From positions 20,654 through 84,653 of the forward strand of contig JAEZAD010000062.1 of the NCBI GenBank assembly GCA_023430565.1: DNA of 64,000 nucleotides, read 5' to 3'. How positions within the stretch are numbered: position 1 is the stretch's first letter; each line of letters opens with the position of its first letter. The position numbers and the translations under genes are program-made. Below the pieces are notes generated by a model. That model was not told where the DNA came from, did not search any database, and saw only the letters and a list, made by a program, of their open reading frames with translations. Below, one piece after another: positions 9,481-17,567 of this stretch. The stretch is from Verrucomicrobiota bacterium. Its GTDB lineage: Bacteria; Verrucomicrobiota; Verrucomicrobiia; Opitutales; Opitutaceae.

Positions 9481-11607
9481 ATGATTCCCCCAAGTCTGAA
9501 GACGCTCCTCGCCGGCGTCGCCTCCCTCGCCCTCGGGTCTGTCGCCGCCATCGCGCAGACCGTGACGCTCAATCCCACCGCCGACGCCCATGTGCGTTCC
9601 GGCACGCACCAGAATTCCAACTACGGCAGCGCGACGACCCTTGAGATTAAGAAAAGCGCGAGCCCGGCCGACGACTTCAATCGCGAGATCTACCTGAAAT
9701 TCGACCTCGCGAATGTCACGAGCGTGCAGACCGCGAAGCTCCGGCTCTACGGCTCGGCCGGTTCGCCCGAAGTCGTCAGCACCGATCTATATTCTGCGTC
9801 GAACACCTCCTGGTCGGAAACCGGGATCACCTGGTCGAACAAGCCCGCGACCGGTCCCGTGATGTGGGACACGCGTGCGCTGCAAAATTCGCCCGCGTGG
9901 CACGAGTGGGACATTTCGCAGTTCCTCCAGGGCGAGAAAACGCTTGGCCGCAATGTCGTCACGCTCGTGTTGAAGAACTCCGTCGCGTCGACGACGGGCA
10001 CGATCGCATTCAACTCCCGCCAGCATTCGAGCAACAAGCCGGAGCTCGTGATTGTGCAGGCGTTTCCCTGGACCTACTACGAGGCCGAGGCCGGCACCAA
10101 GCACGCGAACGCGACGCTCAACACCGGCACCACCTGGGGTCAGATCGCGTTCGAGGCTCGCGGCAAGAAGACCGTGACGCTCGACGCCCAAAACGAGTAT
10201 GTGCAGTGGACGACCACGGCCGCCGCGACGCACGCGACCGTGCGCTACAGTATCGCCGACGGTGCCACCGGCACACTCGCGCTCTACGTCAACGGCGCCA
10301 AGAAGGTCGATCTGCCGCTCACCTCGGTCAAGATGCGCGAAACCAAGTCCGGCGTCGCGCCGGCCGATGGCATCGTGCGCTATTTCGACGACGTCACGGT
10401 GGCGGTGCCCGGCGGCATTCCGTCGGGCGCGACCGTAAAACTCCAGAAGGACGTCGGCGGCTCGACGGCATATGTGATCGATTTCCTCGAGCTCGAGAGC
10501 GCTCCGGTCGCCGGCACAAAGCCGGATTCGTCGTGGATCGACATCACCTCCGCTCCTTACAACGCGATCAGCGGCGACGGCGTCGACGACCGCGCGGCGA
10601 TCGTCGCCGCGATTGCGGCGGCGAACGTCGGCAACAAGAAGGTGTGGATTCCCGCCGGCACGTTCGACGTGATGACCAATGGTGGCGCCACGCCCAGCAA
10701 CGGCATCGTCGTGCCGGCGGGGATACGGATTCGCGGCGCGGGCATGTGGCACACGACGATTCGCAAGAACTACAGCGGGGCGAACGCGCGTCTGTTCACC
10801 TTCAACGGAAACAGCATCACGGCGCAGGACTTCAAAGTCATCGGCTCCCTCGATACTCTCACGGGAAACGGCCAGAACGTCGTTTTCCGCGCGGACTCGT
10901 CGACCGGCCATCTCGTGGAACGCATCTGGTCGGAATACACTTCGCTCTTCCTGGGGTTCCACGCCTCCAACACCACGGTGCGCGGCAATCGCATCCGCAA
11001 CACCTACAAGGACGCGATTCACTTCGCGCGCGATTCGACGAACAATCTCGTCGAGAAAAACACCATCCGGAACGCCGGCGACGACAACGTCGCATTCGTC
11101 TCCTACCAGAACACCGGGATGGCCAGCAACACCGCCCAATACAACGTCGGCGAGTGCGGCTGGTGGGGCCGCGGTTTCACCAACATCGGAGGCACCGGCA
11201 ACATCATCCGCTACAATCTCGCGGTCGACTGCGCGAAAGCAGGCGTGGCCGTTATGATCGAGACCTTCAGCGGGCAGGATACGCCGTTCTGCACCAACTG
11301 GGTCGTCGGGAAAAACGTGTTGGTGGGCTGCGGCAACCAGGTCAGCAATCCGATCACCGGCTCGCTCGCGATCTATGCCGCGCTCGACAAGCCGATGTCC
11401 GGCCGGATGGAGACAAATCTCGTCCTTCGTCCGCCTTACCATGGTTCGCGGCTGCAGGGCCACATCGGCGACTCCGGCACGAGCAACGTCGTATATTTCC
11501 GCTACAACGCCATCGAGGCGCCGGTCGCCGGCGGCTCTTTCTCCCGGAAGGTCGTGAGCCTGCAGGCGAACACCAACCTGGTTCACACCCCCAACACCGA
11601 TCTGTAA
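9481..11607 (+). CDS. GH87-like beta-helix glycoside hydrolase with CBM96-like and CBM35-like domains (copy 1)
   Basis: The protein has about 708 residues from ATG 9481. The in-frame GTG at 9445 would put a polar tail before the signal peptide. Order: signal peptide to about 27; a DNRLRE/CBM96-type domain to about 190 (REIYLKFDLANV, SWSETGITWSNKPATG); a CBM35/CBM6-type domain about 195-350 (YYEAEAG ... VIDFLELES); then a right-handed beta-helix (DGVDDRAAIVAAIAAANVGNKKVWIPAG, IRGAGMWHTTI). D511, D534 and D535 (YKDAIHF and AGDDNVAF) are spaced 0/+23/+24, matching as I recall the three essential aspartates of characterised GH87 alpha-1,3-glucanases. The activity is inferred and the substrate may differ. 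Confidence 0.72.
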   Translation: MIPPSLKTLLAGVASLALGSVAAIAQTVTLNPTADAHVRSGTHQNSNYGSATTLEIKKSASPADDFNREIYLKFDLANVTSVQTAKLRLYGSAGSPEVVSTDLYSASNTSWSETGITWSNKPATGPVMWDTRALQNSPAWHEWDISQFLQGEKTLGRNVVTLVLKNSVASTTGTIAFNSRQHSSNKPELVIVQAFPWTYYEAEAGTKHANATLNTGTTWGQIAFEARGKKTVTLDAQNEYVQWTTTAAATHATVRYSIADGATGTLALYVNGAKKVDLPLTSVKMRETKSGVAPADGIVRYFDDVTVAVPGGIPSGATVKLQKDVGGSTAYVIDFLELESAPVAGTKPDSSWIDITSAPYNAISGDGVDDRAAIVAAIAAANVGNKKVWIPAGTFDVMTNGGATPSNGIVVPAGIRIRGAGMWHTTIRKNYSGANARLFTFNGNSITAQDFKVIGSLDTLTGNGQNVVFRADSSTGHLVERIWSEYTSLFLGFHASNTTVRGNRIRNTYKDAIHFARDSTNNLVEKNTIRNAGDDNVAFVSYQNTGMASNTAQYNVGECGWWGRGFTNIGGTGNIIRYNLAVDCAKAGVAVMIETFSGQDTPFCTNWVVGKNVLVGCGNQVSNPITGSLAIYAALDKPMSGRMETNLVLRPPYHGSRLQGHIGDSGTSNVVYFRYNAIEAPVAGGSFSRKVVSLQANTNLVHTPNTDL

Positions 11608-11644
11608 GCCCGCGCTTCCGCACCGGCTCACTCGCCCCCAAAAC

Positions 11645-13756
11645 ATGAAAGCATTCTCTCTTCTTCGCGGCCTCGCTTGCGTTGCCGCCTTGTCTGCCGC
11701 CCCGCTGTGGGCCCAGACCGTGACACTGAATCCCGTCGCCGACGCGCACGTGCTCTCCGGCCCCGGCCTCGAAAACCTCAACGTTGGAAAACTTCCCGTG
11801 CTGGAGGTGAATCACAGCTCGATTCCGCTGCCGTGGTTCGAGCGCGTGATTTACCTGAAGTTCGATCTCTCGAATGTCACCAGCGTGCGCACGGCAAAGC
11901 TGCGTCTCTACGGTGCGTCGCACGGCCCCGCCATCGTCACGACCGACCTGCTGTCGTCGCCGGACGATTCTTGGACGGAGACCGGCATCAAGTGGAGCAA
12001 CCAGCCGGCTGTCGGGCCCGTCCTGTGGGACACCGTTGCACTCCAGGAAACCAACGCCTGGCACGAATGGGATATCAGCCAATATCTCATGGGCGAAAAG
12101 GCGATGGGTCGCGAGGTGGTCACACTCGTGTTGCGCAACGCCGAACCCACCGGACTCGGGATAAATCTCTTCCATTCGCGCGAGCACCCGAACAACAAAC
12201 CGGAGCTCGTCATCGAGCAGGCGTTTCCGTGGACCTACTACGAAGCCGAAACAGGCACGGCGAGCGCCGGCACCACACTCGACACCGGCACGATCTGGGG
12301 CGACATCGCATTCGAGGCGCGCGGCAAGCAGACCGTCACGCTCAACGCCGCCGGCGAATACGTCGAGTGGACCAACGTGAAGTCCGCGACGCACGCGACC
12401 GTGCGCTACAGCATCGCCGACGGCGCCACGGGCACACTCGCTCTTTACGTCAACGGCGCGAAACAAGCCGACCTCGCGCTCACCTCCGAGCGCATGCGCG
12501 AATCCAAGCCGACGGGTGTTGTGCCCGAAGGAAACATCGTCCGCTTCTTCGACGACGTGATGGTCGAAGTGCCCGGTGGAATTCCCGCCGGCGCGACGGT
12601 TCGCCTGCAGAAAGATGTCGCCGACGCGGTGGACTACGTCGTCGACTTCCTCGAGGTCGAAACCGCGACACCCGCGGACGTGAAACCCGACGACACCTGG
12701 GTGGAAGTGGAGCAGGGGACGGGCAGCGACCGCATGGCATTCGTCAACGCGATTGCGACCGCCGCCGCCGGCAGCAAGAAGGTATGGATCCCCGCCGGCG
12801 ATTACGTGATCAACCCGCCGCAGACGGGCGAACCGAACCGCACCGGCTACGGCATCGAGGTGCCCGAAGGCATCACGATTCGCGGAGCCGGCATCTGGCA
12901 CACGCGGATCACCAAGAACTACGGCGGCAGCAACCGCCGCGTCTTCAGCCTGATCGGCGACAACGTCACCATCGCGAACTTCAAGTTCATCGATACGATC
13001 ACGACCCTCTCCAACAACGGCCAGAACGTGCTCGTGCGTGGCGACACCTTCAGCGGCCATGTCGTCGAAAACATCTGGGCCGAGTATGGCACGATCTTCC
13101 TCGGCTTCCACACGGTGAACGCGACCATTCGCGACAACCGCGCGCGTAACGCCTACAAGGATACGATCCACTTCGCGCGCAACGCCGTCGGCAACGTCGT
13201 CGAGCGCAATGTCGTCCGCAATGCCGGCGACGACAACGTCGCGTTCATCGCCTACGAAAACACGGGCATGGCGAACAACCTCGCCCAATACAACGTGGCC
13301 GAGTGCGGCTATTGGGGTCGCGGCCTCACCAACAGCGGCGGCGACGGCAACATCCTCCGCTACAATCTCGCCAACAACTGCGTCCGCGCCGGTATTTTCA
13401 ACCAGACCGAGGTCTACAGCGGCCAGATCAGCCAGTTCTCCACGAACTGGGTGATCGAGCGCAACGTGATCGTCCGCTGCGGCAATCAGCGCACGCATGG
13501 TTCCTCCGGCGCGCTTTCGTTCTACGCGTCCGTCGACTGCCCGGTTTCCGGCCGCATCGAGCATAATCTCGTGCTCGCGCCGCCGTATCACGGCGCACGT
13601 CTGCAGGGCTACATTGGCGACGCGGGCACCGATTACATCGTGTATTTCCGCTACAACATGATCGAGGACTCCCTCGCTGGTGGAAACTACGTGCGCAAAT
13701 CCGTCGTGTTGCAGCCCAACACGAACCTGATCCACGAGCCCAACACCGACCTGTAA
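11645..13756 (+). CDS. GH87-like beta-helix glycoside hydrolase with CBM96-like and CBM35-like domains (copy 2)
   Basis: The protein has 703 residues and starts 37 bp after copy 1 with the same domain order. The signal peptide ends near LWAQ; the CBM96-like domain contains VIYLKFDLSNV and SWTETGIKWSNQPA; the CBM35-like domain runs from YYEAETG to VVDFLEVET; the beta-helix contains VWIPAGDYVI and IRGAGIWHTRI. The aspartate triad is D506, D529 and D530. It is much closer to copy 3 than to copy 1 by eye, for example an identical VNHSSIPLPWFER segment that copy 1 lacks. The beta-helix changes in the predicted cleft (NRTGYGIEVPEG loop, GYWGRGLTN versus GWWGRGFTN) may alter specificity. Confidence 0.72.
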   Translation: MKAFSLLRGLACVAALSAAPLWAQTVTLNPVADAHVLSGPGLENLNVGKLPVLEVNHSSIPLPWFERVIYLKFDLSNVTSVRTAKLRLYGASHGPAIVTTDLLSSPDDSWTETGIKWSNQPAVGPVLWDTVALQETNAWHEWDISQYLMGEKAMGREVVTLVLRNAEPTGLGINLFHSREHPNNKPELVIEQAFPWTYYEAETGTASAGTTLDTGTIWGDIAFEARGKQTVTLNAAGEYVEWTNVKSATHATVRYSIADGATGTLALYVNGAKQADLALTSERMRESKPTGVVPEGNIVRFFDDVMVEVPGGIPAGATVRLQKDVADAVDYVVDFLEVETATPADVKPDDTWVEVEQGTGSDRMAFVNAIATAAAGSKKVWIPAGDYVINPPQTGEPNRTGYGIEVPEGITIRGAGIWHTRITKNYGGSNRRVFSLIGDNVTIANFKFIDTITTLSNNGQNVLVRGDTFSGHVVENIWAEYGTIFLGFHTVNATIRDNRARNAYKDTIHFARNAVGNVVERNVVRNAGDDNVAFIAYENTGMANNLAQYNVAECGYWGRGLTNSGGDGNILRYNLANNCVRAGIFNQTEVYSGQISQFSTNWVIERNVIVRCGNQRTHGSSGALSFYASVDCPVSGRIEHNLVLAPPYHGARLQGYIGDAGTDYIVYFRYNMIEDSLAGGNYVRKSVVLQPNTNLIHEPNTDL

Positions 13757-13764
13757 CCCCCTTC

Positions 13765-13793
13765 ACGAGCCGGACCAGGTCGGTCCGGCTCGT
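13765..13793 (+). other. Perfect intergenic hairpin between GH87-like copies 2 and 3
   Basis: A 12-bp perfect inverted repeat (ACGAGCCGGACC / GGTCCGGCTCGT) with a 5-nt loop lies 9 bp after copy 2. No T-run follows, so it is more likely an mRNA-stabilising or partial-attenuation hairpin than a full terminator. Confidence 0.6.
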
Positions 13794-13820
13794 TCATCCC
13801 AACCCCAACTCCGCCCAATC

Positions 13821-15920
13821 ATGCACGCTTCACGCCTGCTTCTCTTCGCCTCCGTTTTCGCGGTGGCTTTCGTCGCGCCTTCTCTGGCGCAGACGGTCAC
13901 GTTGAACCCCGTCGCCGACGCTCACGTGCTCTCCGGTCCCGGCCTTGAAAAAATCAACGTCGGCAAACTCCCGCTGCTCGAAGTCAACCACAGCTCGATC
14001 CCGCTGCCGTGGTTCGAGCGTGAGATCTATCTCAAGTTCGACCTGTCTCAAGTAACGAGCGTCCGCACCGCGAAGCTGCGTCTCTACGGCGCGTCGCACG
14101 GACCGCAAATCGTCACGACCGACCTGCTTTCGTCGCCCGACGTGTCGTGGACCGAGACCGGCATCAAGTGGACCAACAAGCCCGCCCCCGGGCCGGTCCT
14201 CTGGGATACGATCGCGCTCCAGGATCAGAAAGCGTGGCACGAGTGGGACATCTCCCAATATCTCATGGGCGAGAAAGCCATGGGCCGCGACGTCGTCACG
14301 CTCGTGTTGCGAAACGCCGATCCAACCGGACTCGGGCTGAACATCTTTCACTCCCGCGAACACCCCTTCAACAAACCCGAGCTCGTCGTCGAGCAGGCGT
14401 TTCCGTGGACCTACTACGAAGCGGAGCAGGGGGCCGCGAGCGCCGGCGCGACGCTCGAAACGGGTTTACTGTGGGGCGACATCGGCTTCGAAGCGCGCGG
14501 CAAGCAAGCCGTCACGCTCGATGCCGTGGGCGAATACCTCGAGTGGACCAACGTGAAGGCGGCGACGCACGCGATCGTTCGCTACAGCATTCCCGATCAG
14601 GCGTCGGGCACGCTTGCCCTCTACGTCAACGGTATGAAGGCCGCCGATTTCCCGCTATCGTCCGTGATGATGCGCGAAACGAAAACCGGCGTCGCTCCGC
14701 CCAACGGTGGCATCGTCAAACTCTACGACGACGTGCTCGCCGCCATTCCCGGTGGCATTCCCGCCGGCGCGACGGTGCGCGTGCAAAAGGACATCGAGGA
14801 CGGTGTGCCGGTGACGATCGACTTCCTTGAAGTCGAAACCGCGCCCCCACCGCTGGTGAAGCCCGACGAAACCTGGGTCGAGGTCGGGCCGAGCACTGGC
14901 AACGACCGCGCGGCCTTCAACGCCGCCATCGCCGCCGCGAATGCCGGCAGCAAGAAAGTGTGGATACCCGCCGGAAACTACGTGATCAACACCGGCGGCG
15001 CAGAAGGCGGTATTGCGGTTCCCGCTGGTCTCACGATCCGTGGCGCCGGCATGTGGCACACGACGATCGTGAAGAACTACGCCGGCGCCAACCGCCGCGT
15101 GTTTACGTTCGCCGGCGACGGCATCACGGCCTCCGATTTCAAGGTGATCGGCACCCTGACGACACTGTCGGGCAACGGACAGAATGTCGTGTTCCGGATG
15201 GATGACTTTTCCGGCCACGTCATCGAACGGGTGTGGGCCGAATACGTTTCGCTGAGCCTGAGCTTCCGAGGCAAGAACTGCATCGTGCGCGACAACCGCG
15301 TGCGCAACACGTTCAAGGATGCGATCCACTTCGCGCGCCAATCGGCCAACAATCTGGTCGAACGTAACGCGATTCGTAACGTCGGCGACGACAACGTGGC
15401 GTTGGTCTCCTACCAGCACTCCGATGGGATGGCGAACAATGTCATCCAATATAACGTCGCCGAGTGCGGCTGGTGGGGTCGTGGCTTCACCAACATCGGT
15501 GGCGACGGCAACATCATCCGCTACAACCTCGCGAACAATTGCAGCCGCGCCGGAATCGCGAGCATGATCGAGAGCTTCGGCGGCCAGCAGACGCAGTTCA
15601 ACACGAACTGGGTCGTCGAGCGCAACGTGATCGTCCGCTGCGGCTCTCAGATCAGCAATCCGGTCACATCGTCTCTGACGATTTATGCGGCGCAGGATTA
15701 CCCGATGTCCGGCCGGATGGAGCACAACCTCGTGCTCGCACCGCCGTTCCACGCCGCCCGTCTCACGGGCTACGTCGGCGATCCCGACACGGACTACGTG
15801 GTCTATTATCGCTACAACATGGTCGAGGCGCCGACGGGCGGACCGGCCTATGTGCGAAAAGGCACCGGACAGTTGAACGCGAACTCGAACGTGATCCACG
15901 AGCCGAACATCGACTTGTGA
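13821..15920 (+). CDS. GH87-like beta-helix glycoside hydrolase with CBM96-like and CBM35-like domains (copy 3)
   Basis: The protein has 699 residues: signal peptide (SVFAVAFVAPSLAQ), CBM96-like domain (EIYLKFDLSQV, SWTETGIKWTNKPA), CBM35-like domain (YYEAEQG to IDFLEVET), then beta-helix (VWIPAGNYVI, IRGAGMWHTTI). The aspartate triad D500/D523/D524 is kept at 0/+23/+24. The N-terminal half matches copy 2, while the helix segments GWWGRGFTNIGG and SMIES-F-GQ-T match copy 1 better. That mosaic look could come from recombination among the copies. A strong terminator follows, which closes the three-gene block. Confidence 0.72.
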   Translation: MHASRLLLFASVFAVAFVAPSLAQTVTLNPVADAHVLSGPGLEKINVGKLPLLEVNHSSIPLPWFEREIYLKFDLSQVTSVRTAKLRLYGASHGPQIVTTDLLSSPDVSWTETGIKWTNKPAPGPVLWDTIALQDQKAWHEWDISQYLMGEKAMGRDVVTLVLRNADPTGLGLNIFHSREHPFNKPELVVEQAFPWTYYEAEQGAASAGATLETGLLWGDIGFEARGKQAVTLDAVGEYLEWTNVKAATHAIVRYSIPDQASGTLALYVNGMKAADFPLSSVMMRETKTGVAPPNGGIVKLYDDVLAAIPGGIPAGATVRVQKDIEDGVPVTIDFLEVETAPPPLVKPDETWVEVGPSTGNDRAAFNAAIAAANAGSKKVWIPAGNYVINTGGAEGGIAVPAGLTIRGAGMWHTTIVKNYAGANRRVFTFAGDGITASDFKVIGTLTTLSGNGQNVVFRMDDFSGHVIERVWAEYVSLSLSFRGKNCIVRDNRVRNTFKDAIHFARQSANNLVERNAIRNVGDDNVALVSYQHSDGMANNVIQYNVAECGWWGRGFTNIGGDGNIIRYNLANNCSRAGIASMIESFGGQQTQFNTNWVVERNVIVRCGSQISNPVTSSLTIYAAQDYPMSGRMEHNLVLAPPFHAARLTGYVGDPDTDYVVYYRYNMVEAPTGGPAYVRKGTGQLNANSNVIHEPNIDL

Positions 15921-15947
15921 GCGTCGCGAGAAACTCGCCGTAACGTG

Positions 15948-15982
15948 GAGCCCGGCGTCCCCGCCGGGCTCTTTTGTTTGTT
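15948..15982 (+). terminator. Rho-independent terminator after the GH87-like block
   Basis: A perfect 10-bp stem GAGCCCGGCG / CGCCGGGCTC with TCCC loop is followed by TTTTGTTTGTT, 27 bp after the stop of GH87-like copy 3. Confidence 0.9.
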
Positions 15983-16078
15983 GCCCGAGACCTCCGTTCA
16001 TCTCCATCCGTTCCGATCGCCCTCGCTTGGAGGCTGCGCGGACAACCCTACGCTTTGATTCGAAAACCGTCATCGCAA

Positions 16079-17446
16079 ATGACCTCATTCCCCTTCACGC
16101 ATCCACGCGTTTCACGCCGCGTCGCGGCCGTTCTCGCCTCGATTTTCGCGTTGCTTCTCCTCCGCGCCGCGGACCTGCACGGCGCGTCACCGGCATGGCC
16201 GGGGCCGGTGAGCACGCTTTACCGTCTTCGCGTGGATGGCCGGGAGGTTCCGGTTCACGACGAAAGCCGGTTCGGTTTTCATACGGCGGCTTTCACGATT
16301 TCGAAACCGGCCACCGTGGAAATCGCGTTGCCCGCCGGTGCGAGCGAACCCGTCGTGCGGCCTTTGCGGCACAGCCTGAAACCCGTCGTCGGCGACGGAA
16401 AGGCGAGTTTCACACTGTCCGCGCCGCTCAACCTCGTCATCCAGATCGCCGGGCAACCGCCATTGGCGCTGTTCGCCACACCGGTCGAAACCGAGGTTCC
16501 GCGTCCCGACGATCCCACCGTGCTATATTTCGGTCCCGGGTTGCACGAACCGGGTGTGATCCGCCCGCGCGACGGACAAACGATTTACCTCGCCGAAGGC
16601 GCGCTGGTCAAAGGCCGCATCGAGGCGAAGGACGTGAACGGCGTGCGCGTGCTCGGACGGGGCGTGCTCGACGCCGGCGCGTATTCGATTCGCGAGGACA
16701 AGACGCCCGGCATTCTTTTCGAGAAGTGCCGCGATATCCGCGTCGAAGGAATCGGCCTGCGGGGCGGAAGCTGGTGGCAGGTGCTGTTCCTGCTCACGGA
16801 TGACGCGGAAGTTGCACACATGAACCTCCTCGGCGTGTCCGTGAACACCGACGGTATCGACATCGACGGCGTGCGAAGCTTCGTCGCGCGAAACTGCTTC
16901 ATCCGCTGCGAGGACGACGGCTTCGGCTGGCATGCCGTGGACGCGCGTCGAAACGGCGAACCGCCCACCGAAAACTGCCTGGCCGAAGATTGCGTCATCT
17001 GGAACACGCGCTGGGGAAATGGCCTGAGGATTGGCGCGTCGATGGAGACCCAGCTCTTCCGCAACATCACTTTCCGCAACATCGACGTGCTCGAGCACGC
17101 CGGCGCCGCGATCCGCAGCGATCACTCCGACTGGGCGCTCTGCGAAAACCTCCGTTTCGAAAACTTCGTCGACGAAGCGCCCGGGCGCGTGATCGAGGTC
17201 GTCATCGCGCGCACCCGCTACAGCAACGACAACGGTTACAAGGACGAGCGGGGCCGCATTCAGGGCCTTCACTTCAAGAACGTGAGTTCCGTGGGTGGTG
17301 ACATCGTCCTGAAGGGACACGACGCCACGCACGGCATCGACGACGTCACGTTCGAGAATTGCACGATCGCCGGGCGGCCCGTTCGCGGTCCGGAGGACAT
17401 CGTTACGAATGAATTCGTGACGAATCTCTCGTTCGTGCGTCCGTGA
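16079..17446 (+). CDS. GH28-like (clan GH-N) secreted beta-helix glycosidase
   Basis: The protein has about 455 residues from ATG 16079, with a signal peptide after an Arg-rich start (RRVAAVLASIFALLLL). An N-terminal beta-sandwich (about 45-150) is followed by a beta-helix (VLYFGPGLHEPGVI, YLAEGALVKGRI, VLGRGVLDAG). D258 in NTDGIDID and D279-D280 in CEDDGFG are spaced 0/+21/+22, as in GH28 polygalacturonases. The usual GHG histidine is absent and the RIK motif reads R317-I-G, so galacturonate need not be the substrate. The following element is the 34-bp copy D, so this gene is probably separate from the downstream operon. Its own promoter is not evident. Confidence 0.72.
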   Translation: MTSFPFTHPRVSRRVAAVLASIFALLLLRAADLHGASPAWPGPVSTLYRLRVDGREVPVHDESRFGFHTAAFTISKPATVEIALPAGASEPVVRPLRHSLKPVVGDGKASFTLSAPLNLVIQIAGQPPLALFATPVETEVPRPDDPTVLYFGPGLHEPGVIRPRDGQTIYLAEGALVKGRIEAKDVNGVRVLGRGVLDAGAYSIREDKTPGILFEKCRDIRVEGIGLRGGSWWQVLFLLTDDAEVAHMNLLGVSVNTDGIDIDGVRSFVARNCFIRCEDDGFGWHAVDARRNGEPPTENCLAEDCVIWNTRWGNGLRIGASMETQLFRNITFRNIDVLEHAGAAIRSDHSDWALCENLRFENFVDEAPGRVIEVVIARTRYSNDNGYKDERGRIQGLHFKNVSSVGGDIVLKGHDATHGIDDVTFENCTIAGRPVRGPEDIVTNEFVTNLSFVRP

Positions 17447-17482
17447 TAGAAGCGGCCCGCCTCCACGCGGACGCCAACGTGG

Positions 17483-17544
17483 TAAAAAAACACAAGTGTT
17501 GCCCAAATTCCTGCAAGACCTGCAGCGGCGCTATGCGGTATCTT
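17483..17544 (+). promoter_or_regulatory. Repeated 34-bp activator element plus -10 for the 17.6-kb operon (copy D)
   Basis: AAAAAAACACAA, GTG, TTGCCCAAATTC, CTG, CAAG is followed after 21 bp by TATCTT (17539-17544). The likely start codon at 17568 leaves a short leader of about 17 nt, unlike the long leaders at the TonB receptors. Confidence 0.66.
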
Positions 17545-17567
17545 TCGGTTGGTCTGTCGCCCCACCC

